From Haliclystus octoradiatus (Eukaryota > Cnidaria > Staurozoa > Stauromedusae > Haliclystidae), in assembly GCA_916610825.1 (NCBI GenBank), contig OU744449.1:5583243-5647242 (forward strand): a stretch of 64,000 nucleotides of DNA. Direction: 5' to 3'. The translations under genes were made by a program, and so were the position numbers. Shown piece by piece: positions 10,401-25,400 of this stretch. The notes beneath the pieces are model-generated. The model was not told the DNA's origin and did not search any database. It saw only the letters and a list, made by a program, of their open reading frames with translations. Every line of letters begins with the position of its first letter. The first letter of the stretch is position 1.

Positions 10401-13400
10401 TAGCTCTCCTCCCCGGAGAGATCACATTAAACTTTGCATGAATTGGCTCTACTTCGATGATCACTGTGAGTCAGTTTTAATCCATTTGAAAAATCGAGCA
10501 TACATTCTACTTTGAAGGTTGTCAATTTGGCTCGCAGCTAGGGATTAAATTGTAAATCAGATAAATGATCATGTTATATGCCCTTTTGAGCAATATGATT
10601 TCAAAGATTCTCCCCCTTTGCCAAGGGGGAAACTAGGAGGGGAGATTTTCTTAACACATTGAAGTATAGTAAAATCATTCGCTTATCCAGATAAAAGTTT
10701 TGCATTATATATGAAGTCCAAGGAGAAAGTGCTTTCATTTCTGATTACTCACCTTGGTTCGCAGTAATACTTTGCTTCCAAATATTTAGATACACCAGCA
10801 CAAGGATTACCAAATATACCTGAAGTTGAACCCAAGTAGCACATTTCTTTGCCTTCGCATTTCTTTCTCAAATCATCTAAGCTTGTTGTTTGCTTACAGC
10901 TGTAATGTTTGTAATCCGCAACACGACACCAATTTGGTGTGATTCGTCCATAGTTTGCATATTCAAATCGCAAGACTTGTCCAACTGGACATTTGGCTAA
11001 TTGTGATACAGCATTTTCACAGACTAACTTACGGGTTGTTGGTGGCCTACAACAAGTAAATACAAGATCAACCCTCGATTCTTAGCTTATAAATTCCAAG
11101 TTAAGGCAACCTATTGAGCATATATATCTGGCCTTATGCAAAGACAGAATACTAATGACCTGGTTGTATGATAGACACGTTATTTTTTAATACTTTGTTG
11201 AAGCTAGGATAGCTGCCATAGCAGTCAGATTATATCAAAAGTTGAGAGCGAATCAATATTTTCATACCGAATATTCACAGTTCATGCTGCTTGAAGCTTT
11301 GAGGGAAAATCGATGGTATTTCTTTGCCAATTATAGTTAAGATTTGAACAGCCTGTGAAACGTGCATTTGGGAAATACGTCTAATCCTTAAATTAACAGT
11401 TCAATCGATCTACTTAAATATAAGACATGATTGTATACACATCATTGGGGCGCTTTAACTCTTAAATGATATGATATAACTTGACTCTTACCCATCGACG
11501 CATTCGTATCGTACTTCAATGTATTTGTAAATGCCAGTACAAGGATTTCCAAATGTAATATCATTACCATGTACAGTGCAGGTACTTTGATGCTCACAAC
11601 GTGCACGCACTTCATCTAAGCTATTTTGAGCTTTGCAATTTGAATCGTGGAAGTTTCCCCTTTTACATAAATTGGTTGACGTGCGTCCGTAATTAGCGTA
11701 TAATATATGAATTCGTTGCTTGGTAGCAGCACATGTTAAACTAACAGCTCCATTCTGGCAGGCAGCTCTTGTTACGGGAGGACTTTTAATACTACAATAA
11801 AATGAAATAAAATATTAATGTGAAATGTGAAACAGGAAGTTATTCAAAATTAATCTTTATTTTGCATTGAAAAAAGTGAAATTCTTCTTCTACAAGGACT
11901 TAACGATTATTGAAATAAATTGCACATGTCTTAACCCAGCAAACACGGAGACATCCCTGCGACGTCAAGTGACGTCTCGGAAGGTCACTTGAGAGTCTCG
12001 GAGACGTCTTGACTTCTTTGCCTTAAGAAAAACCTTATTCCAAAACCTATTTGTCAGCCTTATTCTGTTATGAGGCATGAGAACAAACATTCTAATTTAG
12101 GCTATCCATGTCTTGCAACAGACATATTTCAGAATCGCCTTTTATTTAATTCTACTCATCGATTATTCTTGCCTGTAAATTGATTCTTCTCTTAGAAATC
12201 CCAGCCATGTACACATCAAATAGTGTTACCGAAACTGCAGGACATTAAATCGACATCCTTCGCAGTATCCGCTAAAATTGATGTTTTCAGTTTCCTTGGA
12301 TAAGTTTCGTTATCACCACAGTGATTTGTACACAGTGTTTCTGGACAATTGATAATATTTTGTGGAATATCACTTACCTTTTAACACAGTGATGTTTGAC
12401 TTCCAAATATTTCATTACAGATGGACAGGCATCTCCGAAGACAGCTGAATTGGCATCAAGCCAACAATTCAAATGTCCATCACATATTTTCTTTACTTTC
12501 TCAAGCGCACCTTTAGCACTACAATGATGATGATGATAATTGCCTGTTCTGCAGTCTTGCATTGATAATCGTCCATAGTTTGCATAAATAATTTTGATAA
12601 CTTCACCTGCACGGCATGTTATATGCTTCATGTTTGCATTCTGACATACCACAGATCGAATATTTGGTATTCTGTAAACAAAAATATATATGCAATGGGT
12701 GTTATTTCATTTAATAACCAATTGTTTTAGCCCGCGAAAATAATCGATATTCGAACTGTCCCCTCTTTGTATCATTTCTACTGAAAAATATGTAGCAATT
12801 GTAATTATTTTCCTCTAGCCGCAAACAAAGCTATATCACACCAATGATGGCCTGTTATGTTTACAATTTATTTTTAAATTTGTAGTATTATCTATATTTC
12901 TAACCGTCATTATTTTTTTCTTACCCTGCAACGCATTTGTACTCAGATTTGAGGTATTTATATATTCCATGGCATGGTTCTCCATAATAGTTGACTGATC
13001 CAACCAAACTACACGAAGACATACCATCGCATTTTGCACTAATTGCTGGTTGCGTAGTACTGCTCTGACAGCTTAGCGCATGATAATTGTGACGTCGGCA
13101 AATGTTCTTTGTTGTTCTGCCATACATTGCTTTTTGGATTTCCACAACAGTTCCTCTTGGACAACGAAAATGATGCCCAGCATTGTCACATGTTGCATAG
13201 GATTGAACATTAAATTCAATGCTGCAAAAGAATAAATGAATGGATCTATTAAGTAAGTAATGTAGACGTTGTCGCCCTACCGAAGGCACCCGTACCACTC
13301 CTCTATTTCTAGATGAGTGGCTTTTTTCGCTGAGAGCAATGATTTTAAACGCTCTTTGTTGATCTCAGCCGCGACACTGGCAGATCAATTTCAACAGATT

Positions 13401-16400
13401 TCGTGACAGATAGGTCTTGATTGTCAATGTGCAACGATGCGCCGCAGCTACTCACAGTGCAATTTCCTCTGGACCATTCATTCCATCCACCATCCTCAGA
13501 TGGTAGTCATTTGATATTTCAGATAAAGGCAAGGCTGAGTTGACCTTCGGGGGATTTGAATCACAGTCGATCAGATACGATCCGATCTAAAGTTCGGTTG
13601 CTCTGCCATGTGAGCTAATCCTCCTCAAATCTATTAGTACATGTAGTCAATATACACATTTCAAGTATATATATTTGCTGGAAATAAGGTAAGATATTAT
13701 TGTCCATGCGGTAATAATCAATATATTTTGGTAAGTATAAATTAGTATAAAGAATAAGATATAAAGAAGTTTGATACTTAAAAATATACATCGTTAGTAA
13801 GTCGACCAACATGACACTATGGAAATCGAGCGAAATCAAGCAATTTGATTGTTCAAATTACTATCAAATTCCAGGCAATTTTAAACTGTATGGACCGCTC
13901 CGTGTTTTTTTTTAACCATTATGGCAAAAGTATGCCACGGATAATTGCGTTTTTTTTTGCATTTCAATACATTAAAATTGATATTATGATCATGTGCTCT
14001 AAATTTGACCAGTTAATAATTGACTAAAACAGTTATTGATGTCAGGTTCAATGAATATCGGCATAATGACCTTGGCTTCCTCGGTCATCGTAGGCCGATA
14101 TTCACCTCGCCTTCGATCATGTAATAACTGTTAAATATAGATTACTTTTTTTCATAAAACTAGCATCAACCTTCTTGTTCTCAAAGAACTTCTGATGACT
14201 TTGTGCTATTTTTTATTTGATCAATTTCCAATATTATCGTGCATTGTTGTTAACATTCCATGACTATAATAATTACTACATTGCTGTGTGGATTGAGTAA
14301 TCAGCTACTTACCTGTCGACACATTTATATTTGAATTCCAAGTATTTTGTATTTGTTGGACAGATCACAGTGGGTTTACCATAGACCATGTCATTTGCTT
14401 CAAAATAGCATGATCCTTTACGTTCGCATTGTTGACGTAGTATTGCCAATGAATTTGGTTCAATGCAATTCCTATTATCAAAATTACCAGTTCTGCAATA
14501 TTCTGTTTGCATACGACCATAGAATGCACTTTGGATCAAGAGTTGTTTATTTGCTGGACATGTTATTCTTGGGGCTTCTTGATGCTGACAGACAACACGA
14601 TGCACGGATGGAGTACTGTATGTGAGAAGCAAGATAAATTATAAAAATTATGTGTCACACCTGTTATATATGACAGGATAATAAGAACGAGAAAATGATC
14701 CTTTGGACTTAACATAGACCTCTACTTTTTCAGGTGATCACATCATATTGAAGGGTTACCACACCACTTTGAGCATCTGACAAAGTTTTATCGACAAATT
14801 TCGACGGGAATTTTCGAAAAAATGTTTACATTGTATTTCTAAACACACGGACCAACCCATCAAATTGCAGAATTACGTTCGAATATGACGTCATATTTTA
14901 GAAACATTTTTTCCTAGCTCTTTACATTGGCCGGGCTATTGCATCTTTTTACTCATCTTTCAAGGAATTAGGCAGCAAACGATTTTTCTTCGTACTATAA
15001 AATATGAATGCAGCTATATATTTAACAACTTCCTTCAGTATTATCCTTGAAATATTTAAACATTAGAACGTTTAAAAGTTTGAGCTAAAAATTTAAATTT
15101 AAGAATTTTGTAGACCAGAAAAACCGAATTTAAAATACGCATTAATCAAAATATATTGGCGTCTCGAAATAAGAATGTAAATAAATCTTCCATCACACTT
15201 TGCTAAGATAATTTACCTTATGATGCAGCGATATTGTACAATCATATATTTGTAAACACCAGGACATGGATCTCCATAATGGGTTGCTCTTGCATAAACA
15301 TCACAACTCTGTAATCCCTCACATTCAGATTTTACTGATGCATCAACTGTCTTTGCATCACATTTTGTATGTTTATAATTGCCAGCGCGACATACACCAG
15401 ATACTGTTCTACCGTAGGTTGCCTTTGTAACTTCGATGACATACGATGCAGGACATCTTAGAGGAATGCCAGCATTATCACATGCAGCACCTAACTTCAC
15501 GATTGGATCAGGACTGTAAAATAAATACGTTATCAATGTTTAGTAAATGAATCATTGAGAAAGATTTCGAAGTTATCATCTTCAAACTTCAGATTTCGTC
15601 CACTTCTAAGCCTATCTCCATTCTCCTTCGCAGTAAAATATCTCCAGATTCCAGCTGTTATGCTAGAATGTTCCAGCTCAATGTTCTGCTATGGTCTCAT
15701 ACTGTAGTGTTTTATCGTTTGTTATGATATTACCATGATTTTCAGAGTGAATAAACTTCAAAGAAAACATCTATGAAGGATTAAAAAGGAAATGTTCGAA
15801 ACAAGAAAACATTCTTATTAGTACATGGCTATATGGAACGAGTAAAGTTTACATTTTCCACAATAGATATGTTGAAATCGCGTGAAAATTTGCTAAAAAT
15901 GCAATTTATTAGAAATAGGCTATACGATATCGCTGAGTGTTTGAGACCAGAAAATCGAAGTTAACATGACTTATAGAGCAGTTAACACAAAATATGTATT
16001 TTATTATTCGTATTCTTCGTTTTCAAGAGTCGATTGACCCTAGGCAGTCAGCAGCCACGACTTCGAATGAAATGTCCTACACCAGCAGAGCTGTTCTGCG
16101 GACGTCAACATTGCAACTGTAACATCTCTATTTGGACGCGTCAATGCAAAGTTTCAGATTGCTTTGTTTAAAATTGTGCAAATTTTGGATCAATATGTAT
16201 ACGAAAAGTTATGCAGTTGTCTGCATAACAATAATTCATTCTGCCTAATTGATTCTTACCTTTGGACACAATAGTATTTGAAATCCAGATATTTGTTAAC
16301 AGCTGGGCATGGATCGCCATAAATTTCATTGCTAGAATCAAAATAGCATGACCCTTTACCCTCGCATTGTTTTCTTGCAATTGCTAACCCATCTTTAGCA

Positions 16401-19400
16401 CGACAGTTGAAATGATCAAATAAACCTGTCCTGCAGTATGCTGATGAAATTCTACCATATTGAGCATAAGTGACGTGGATAACTTTTCCAGCTGGACATG
16501 TGATGCGTTTTGAATATGTTTGACACACTTGTGAACTAATCGCTGGTGTTCTATAAATAAAACAAAAATTTAATTAATTTATGGTATCTATTTACTTTTG
16601 TGGTATGATATTACTTGATATCACAGTATCGAGATTTATACTACGCATATCTGCAGGATTCAATTAGTTAATTAAAATCGTTCCCCATATTGATCATTAA
16701 ATATTGAAAAGTTTCCGTCAATATTGACATAATGGCAAATGGAGATTGCTCGTGAAAACTGTAATTTCATTTCTTTTGATAATTTATTCTTAATTAATGA
16801 TTCATTTGATCTAACTTCATATTCTAATTAGGTTGAAAGTAAATTAGAATTAGTTGCCAGAAATTGGCATGTTTTACAGATAGGCGAAATTTACACATCA
16901 ATATAAATTTAAAACTTGAATCACGGACGAAATTATTTCTAGCAAATCAAAGCCTGTCTGAGCAATGATTTGGTGCTTAATATGTTTAATGAGTTATGAA
17001 ATTTGACACGCTTTGTCTAGTTTAAATGTACCGCCGCCATTCAACCCTAAATATATTTTATTAACTCGTTCGGAGTATCTTTTATATCGATTGGGATGAT
17101 GCGACCTAATCTTAATATTGAAAAGGTTAACATCCTTATTAATGCACCTTTGTATGGACTACAGTTTGCAACTTTGCATTTCATGATTCAACATTTGAAT
17201 TATTAAATATTTCGACATATCATTTCAAACAAAATTTCGATAGATCTTGAGTTGCTAACAAATTAATTTTTCCTGATAATTTTTGTTACAGAATTGTCCT
17301 ACCTATACTAGTAGATTATTAATTGTTGTACGTTGCTCTTGCTTTGATTGGGAAACAACTAAATTAACACAAATGTATCTTACCCTGGCAGACATTTATG
17401 ACGAACTTCCATGTATTTATAATTTCCAGGACATGGATCACCAAATACTGTTGTTTTTGCATACAATACACATGTTGACATGCCATCACATTTTGATTTT
17501 GCTTCTTCCAATGTATTCACAGCTTTGCAGTTGTTGTCATTGACATTTCGATGTGGACATTGTGCAGCAGACGTACGACCGTACATTGCATATGTTATTT
17601 CAAGTACAGATCCTCTTGGGCAAGTTAATCTGCGACCTTGATTTTCACAAAAGATGTTGGTTGGCTCATGTGTTTGCATTCTGTAAATAATTAACATTTT
17701 ACAAGTTAATTTATCTACATGAATGGTCTATATTCTCAAAGGGTGAACTGCACCTTAATACAGGCATCCAACGAAATATCTGACCCCTTTATGGCAGCAC
17801 TACATAATTATGTTAAAATATCCAATGAAATCCCCGTGAAAATATACAAGCTTTAAAGCATGTAAAGTAAGACAAATATTAACTAGTAAGGTTGCCGTGT
17901 GAATTATATACTCTATCATAGTTTGAAAAGGCATTGTTTCTGTGTCACTTTATGTACGATTGTTGTCGGATTTCCCTTGTCCTAACATTAGCATACCAGG
18001 AAAAAGGCAAAACTATTTTACTTGGTTCAAGCTTCTGCTTCTTTTTACTTGTTCCAAGCGAAATTATCGTATAAGTTCAACTATCAAGTCAAAGTCGCCT
18101 CATAGTCGCAAAATAGAAATACATATTTGACATGTCACTCATCTCTTGCTCAAAACAAGAAACGTTTGTCCCAAAACAAATATTCTTGCAAGAATAGTTC
18201 ACGTGTACACCCATTCAGTTGAAGAATGGGATATTAAACGAAATGGTGAGATAATCAGGGAGGCAAATTCGAAACCAGTGTTATGCTAGGATACCGTTGC
18301 ATTAAGCATAACTATTGATTAAAAATGTAATTTAAATTAACCTCTTTATATTAGCCTCGCTTTCAAATAGCAAATATGTCACTTTTTTAAAATTTAAACC
18401 CAAGATTCTATCAATTCTCACATTACCTTATACGATGGATATTCAGAATGTGAATGTTCAAAGGAGGGCGTATTAGCCGAATATAAAAGAGTATTAACCG
18501 AGTTTGACAGTGGTGAATTCACAAAAGACCATATCTAGTGCCAGATTTTTAGTACAAGATACGTGATACTTACACTTTATTTCCAACACATTTGTAAGTG
18601 ACTTCTAGATATTTACTAACACCATAACATGGCTCGCCAAATATTGATTGATGTGCTCTGATTTTGCATGCATGTTTTCCATCACATATTGTCTTCATCT
18701 TTGGTAAGGTATTTATATTAAAACAATCATTTGATTTGTATTTACCATAACGGCATTCCATTTGAGATGATCTACCATATGATGCTGACATTATTTCAAT
18801 TTTTGTTCCACCTTGACATGTTATTGATTTACCAGCAGAGTTGTCACACGTGATTTCATAATGAGCATCTTGATCACTACATAAATAATGCATGAAATTG
18901 CATGTAATTGATGCTAAAATATCCTTGCTTTCTATATATGCATTATGTTATAAAAATGTCTTCCTGTGACTACTGCACAATAGATTGGACCAAATTTGTA
19001 ATACGCAGAATAAATAGAGACTATGGTATCAATGAGAAGAATGGACTTTCCATCTCACCAACATGGAATAATACTTGTTCATGTCTTGAATAAATGTAGA
19101 TGTCTAGTAATTTGCTTCAGATAGAATCTCCCAGAAAATCCCTATTCTTAGCACAATAATAACATTTCTACGCATTGTCAAAAGCCTGATAATAATATTT
19201 ATATCTACCACTGCGTCATTATGAATATATATTAAAACATACCCAGCGATGCATTGGAACTCCACTTCCAAATACTTTACAATCCCTTTGCATGGATCAC
19301 CATAAATCAGGCTACTAGCTTGTAGATAGCATGACTTTCTATAATCACATTTTGCTTGAACTTCTCTCAATGCATGAGGTTCTTCACATGATGTCGTATC

Positions 19401-22400
19401 ATAATTACCAAATTGACATGGTCCTTTTGATTTACGACCAAACATTGCTTTATTGATTTTAATTACTAATCCTTTTGGACATTGAATTGTTTTTCCTTGG
19501 TTGTGTTCACATACAATTTCACCAGTAGCTGCTCCTATAATATAAAGTAAATTATAACTTAATAATGACACAGCTATATATTAAAGCAATAAAAAAAAAC
19601 ATCAGTCAGCCTTTCCCCATGTCCATTACATAATAATGTAAAAAGTACTGATAAATCAACCTCTGCAAAGTTTTCTAATTTCCTGAGTAAGCAGTTAAAC
19701 ATTATAAGCATTCGTAAACTATTCATGGACCATTCACTAAACGTTCATGAACGCTAAATAGCTGATTTATCACGACTCATTTAACATTCATGGACTGTTT
19801 TAATAAGAGGTTGTCATCATATGGATGATACATGTATAAAGTTTATGTTGGTGTCTTATGATGGTACATGGATAGAAAGGATTTATTAGAAGAGATTAAG
19901 ATTCAATTAAATTCAACTCCTATATAATCTATTGCCGTTTCTGATAGGTCACATTGTTATTTGTATTAACTTTACAATTACTCTTACTGTAAAGTCTATT
20001 TTTCTAATGAATGCTGATGTGTTTTGCATCTCCCAAACAAATGTGCTTCTTAGGTGTGCTATGTTATCTATCTGGATAACTATAGTGTTCTAGATGTTAC
20101 TTATAGATCATCGTGTGACCAGTCACTGTGTACCATGGTTTGGGGGATATAAGGAGCTCAACATTGCAGTCTGACCTCCAATTTTTTCTACGCAATCCAC
20201 AAAAAATTATAGAAGAAAACAGCACACTGTAATATCGTATAAACAAACCGCATAACCATTCAGGAAATTTTCATTTGCGGTATAGTATCCAATGATTTAG
20301 TGATCAAAAGACACTATCACAAACGGATCAATGAGGAATACACATGTCACAATTATATGCCATTAATGGACAAGAGAGAATGTAATGTTAAAGGGAAGAA
20401 GACGCGAGGTGAAGGAAGGTGCTTTGAGAGCACACGTTATGGTTTTATGAGATGATTAGAATTTTGGGAAGATAATTTATATACAGAAGTTAATTTTATT
20501 TTTTATTTTTTATTGAATTAAATAAGTTCCTTGGCAAATAAATTAGTGATTGAATTATTTTCTTGAACAAAATCCTTTCAGAATATCATCAAACCTGGAC
20601 ATAAATGATCATTGCAAATTTGGCTTTCGCTTTCATCGCCAACGCAAGCTTTGCCTCCATTCACTGGCGCTGGATTGTCGCATTTTCTTGTTCTCACTTG
20701 AACGCCACCCTTACAAGATTTACTACATTTGCTAAACTTTGACCATTCGGAGAATTTGCCATCAACTGAATAATTGAAAGAAAACTTTGAATTAAACCTA
20801 ACGAGTATATGCATAGATGGCGAATTGTCTATTATATACATTGAGGCGATTTGATCAAAATCCCCGAAAAATTTTAAAAGGTTGGGTCAAACAAAAGACT
20901 GTGTCAGGCTATATTTTGGGATAGATAAATAATGTGGTAATCAAAACATCGGAAAGATGTACAATGTCAAGATTCGTATGCATGGACGGTATTGCATAGT
21001 TGAAGAAATCTGGAAATGATCACCAGAGGCATTCAAATCATTCAAAATCTGTTAAAGAGGGGAGAACGTCTCTTTGGATGCAGAAGAATCTGTTTTATGT
21101 TAGCAGAGCTCAGAACAACATGACCGGGTGATATGTGTATAGATTACATTGTTATGCTTTGAAATTTGACGTTGTATATAAATATATATACCTGGACATG
21201 CATGAGTATTACAAGTACGAGTTTCTTGTTTATCTCCAACGCAATCTTTCCCACCATTTGCGGGTGTTGGGTTGTCACATTTTCTTGTTTTTGTTTGCGA
21301 ACCACTATTACATGATTTTGAACAGACACCAAAGAATGTCCATTGTCCGAAACCACCATCAACTGAAATAAATAATAATATTCAGAAATTGGATGACAGT
21401 TTCCCATTAACCATGGCTTTTATGGCGAACGAGAGGGTATGTAAGGAGAAAACCAGAAGGCACCAGCTGCTCACGAACCACCCCTATACAGGTCGCATTT
21501 CTAAGTCCCATATCCGAATAACAATTCACACCAATAATCGAAGATAGTTCGTTTTCGATTCCTGTACGTCAACAATATCCCTAGAGATTGTGTTTTCAAT
21601 AAAACGAAGTTTGTTTTGTTGGCGGGTATAACTTCTTAGAATTTATTTGAGAGAAATAATGATTTACTCATTGTTGGTCATTGTTGAGGCTAAATTCTCC
21701 CACATTTTTGTTTCACATCAGTTTGACTTGACCTCCAAACCAAGCCAAGCTTTCTTCTGTAGTAGATTACTTTATCATTGTGTCCAAGGAATGTTCACTT
21801 TCCATTACGCTAGCTTACCTATATATTTGTTTCATTGAATTCAACAAGGATTTCAAGCCATATTATGAATGCAATCAATAACTGTTTAACAGGTCAATTT
21901 CGGAACATATATTCATAACATGAGTTTTAATAAAAAACGCAATTCACAATTACCCGTTGCGTCTTTTCGCCAGAACGGTTAGAAAAATCGGAGTAGTCAA
22001 TACAGTTTGGAATTGACCGCTGTTCGTGCAATCGAATTACTCAATTTTGGCATTGACCTGTTGGTCGATGACTATTTAACAATTAGACAATGAGCCCGAG
22101 TTGTCTACCGTCGAATAGTCACCGAGGTCCTCCGAGGTGACTATTCAGGATGGTAGACAACAAGGGCGAGTTGTCTAATTGTTTTAGTAGAAACCAACTA
22201 TAGTGGTACAAGCAAAAACATATAAAAAGAAATTAATTCAACTATTTATTCGCTTCTTGCATAATTAATTTTAAATACAACCGTTAATCAAAGGCAGCGT
22301 CGTGATTTGGAGGATGAATCTTAATTCGGCTTGATTCAGATTTAATTTTAAAAACAAAACAGTATATTATTAACAATTAAATACAGCCCCACAAAATAAA

Positions 22401-25400
22401 AAACTTGAGCAAGGTAACTATTGAGTATCTAAAAATATTTAAATATTTGCAGTTTGTAATATGAAAGTTTGTTGTTTATAAACTTCAGCTGACTACCGAA
22501 CTAATCCGCAATAAAGTAGCAATGAAAAATGTGCGAGAAGATAGTTAAATAAGATTAAAATTGTATATGCATAGCCTACCATTGAATAACTTCATCTCAT
22601 ATTTTGTTGCTTGGTTTTTGTTTTCTCGGGCACGGAATTTATAAGACTCTCGTATAAAATTGATTCAAAAACATTTGCGAATCGCTTGTTTACTTTTTGA
22701 AATTTGCGTGGCGTTCACTATGAGAAAATAGTGAACGATTGAGCAACCAATCAGAATGTAGATTATCGAATAGTACCCTAGTCGGTTTCGACTAATAGAG
22801 GATATAGTGGGAATATCTGAAATAGCGATAAAGCTTTCAAATTAATATGTTTATCACAAACCTGGACAGGCAATTGCGTTCTTGCATTCTTCTTCTTCTT
22901 TCCTTGGACCAACACATGGTTTACCACCTCCACTTGGGGATGGTTTTGTGCAAGACCTTGTTCTAGTTTTGACACCTTCGTCACAGGTTGTACTGCATTG
23001 AGTAAACTTCGTCCATTCAGTAAAACCACCATCAATAGGATTAACTATAAAGACAGTCAATAAACTATTACATATACATGCAAGTTCAGCTAATTGGGCC
23101 AAGCACGGTACTCATGAAACGCTCTGCATTTTATCTTTTCTGATTCTACCCAAATATATATATCTTATCCTAAGCTTTGGGGAAATGCAACAGGGAAGCT
23201 TCTGCTATTTATTCTTTGTTATAAATATATATCGTTAAGCGGACTGCAATTCTTACCTGGACAAGGACCAAGATTACATGTTTGCTCTTCTTTGTCATTT
23301 CCTTCGCATTTCTTTCCACCATTTTGAGGCATTGGACTGTCGCATTTTCTTTTTCTATACATCTTTCCGTCATTACAACTCTCAGAGCACACTGTCCAAG
23401 CATCCCAAGGGCCAAACGCACCATCAACTATATAAAACAGACACAAAAATAATGAAATAATTTTAAAATCAAATGAAAAAGCCATGATGGAATCTAATAT
23501 ATCATCAGCACTTGAGAAGCTATAGCGTATATTAATTTTAGGATTTGGGAAATATTACACTAGTTCTTGAAGCTTGGTTGTTCTAGCTAAGGTACGATAG
23601 CAGTACCTAAGAAAATGAAATTGAAATCGATGTTATTTTTTTCTCTGAATTTTTTATTTAATTTGCATTCGGTGCAAAGAATGCCATTCAGCAGAAAGCA
23701 TAAATTGACAAGGACAAAATAAATATAAGTTCTACTTTACGAGAACATAGCAACTTAATCATCCGAAGGTCAACTCAATCTATAGCAATCAATCCACTTC
23801 GTACAAATTGGATAAAATCTACCCGAAAGTATATGATTTAAGTTTACTTGTATTACTTGTGTACTTCTGTACGCCAGAGAAAGCAAGAGACGAAGTATAT
23901 TGAGAAACTTTCAAATTATATTCAGTCAAATGCTTGTTTATTATCGAAGATATAATCATAATCACTTGATTCTGCTTCACTGGACTCGAAAAGCCTTGCT
24001 GTGTTTATATCACTAGACCTAGAAATTTCTGGCCAGCTATCGAAATAGATTAGACTCAGGAAACATATTTGCGCCATCACCACAGATGGAAAACGTATAT
24101 TTTTAATTAGGCGTTTACACGGTTATTAATAAACGTATCACTCTGAGCGTTTACACGGTTTGTAATTTCATTGTTAATGAGCTCCGCAATAATGCTTTAC
24201 TAAACAAAAAAAGTAAAAGCATTATGTGTATTTTTTATGAAAACTCAGATAACGGAGGATTAACTCAGATGGAAGAGCATTCAGATCTGGTTACAGTATA
24301 TCTGGTCAACGTTGTTCAAATCCCTTGAAGGTCAGCGCAGCGTTAACCTTTATCTAAAACATCAAATGATTGCAGACGAAAGGATCCGGAAAAAATTTCG
24401 TATGAGTAAATTGCGATATATATCGCTGAGCATTGACAATCGAGGCCAATCTGCTATGAATTCTGTTGAAATTCATCAGTGTCGCCTCGGAGATGAGTAA
24501 AAGAAAACAATCATTACTCTTAGCGAAAAGGGAAATATGGTAAGAGGGCTTTCGTGGCGCTCCATCTTTATATATATTAGGGAGCTTTAGATTCAAAGTA
24601 TAGCTACAAGTACAACTTTCTCGTTGTGCATCACTTCTGTGCATTAGGGAAGCCCTTTTCTCTGAAACCTGTACTGACCCCCTTGTTTCAGAACATTTTT
24701 CGGTGCAAAGCATGAACCATGGAGCGCATATTTTGATTTCATTGTTTTGGTTTGAATCGGTTTTACTTTTGCTTTCTTTAATTAAAACGATATTGTCCCT
24801 ATAAAATTTCTACATAAAATTACAATAAATTTTTGAAAAATTTCAGAATTTTCTATTTACCCAGAAAACAGAAGCAGAAGTTCTATTTTATGGAATCCCC
24901 GATGGAATCTAAACGTCGTGTTTTGACACAAAAAATGCCGGTAGAATATAACCTTCCTTTTGACTTAACACTAACCTAAACCGGTACCAGTACCAAATCT
25001 ACACCTCCCTATTATGTTACCTGGGCAATCCTTCATTACACAGGATCTCGTTTCAATATCAGCACCCAATCCACTGCAGTCTTTACCACCACCACTTGGC
25101 TTAGGATTCATACATGATCTTCTTCTTATTTCAGAACCTTTACCACACGTTACACTGCAGGTTTCCCATTCATCCCATTTGGTGTATCCACCATCAACGA
25201 CTACAAACAGATAAGATATTTTCGAAGTTTCTTTAACACCATTTTTGAACAGTTTTGTACAATTAGACTTTGTAATGCAATCTTCGAATATCTGAAACTG
25301 ATATGCCTATGCTATCTTGCACTCACCAACTGACATTTCTATATGTTCAAGTAACATACCATAGATATGTTGTTTACAACAGTCACTCCAATGCTCTACA

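Noticed and set aside
10607-10650. Hairpin that might be a structured RNA.
   Set aside because: Short, isolated and in an intron; no further support.
13560-13624. A possible tRNA gene.
   Set aside because: Box-like words are present but no cloverleaf closes and the same head recurs on SINE copies; it is a SINE head.
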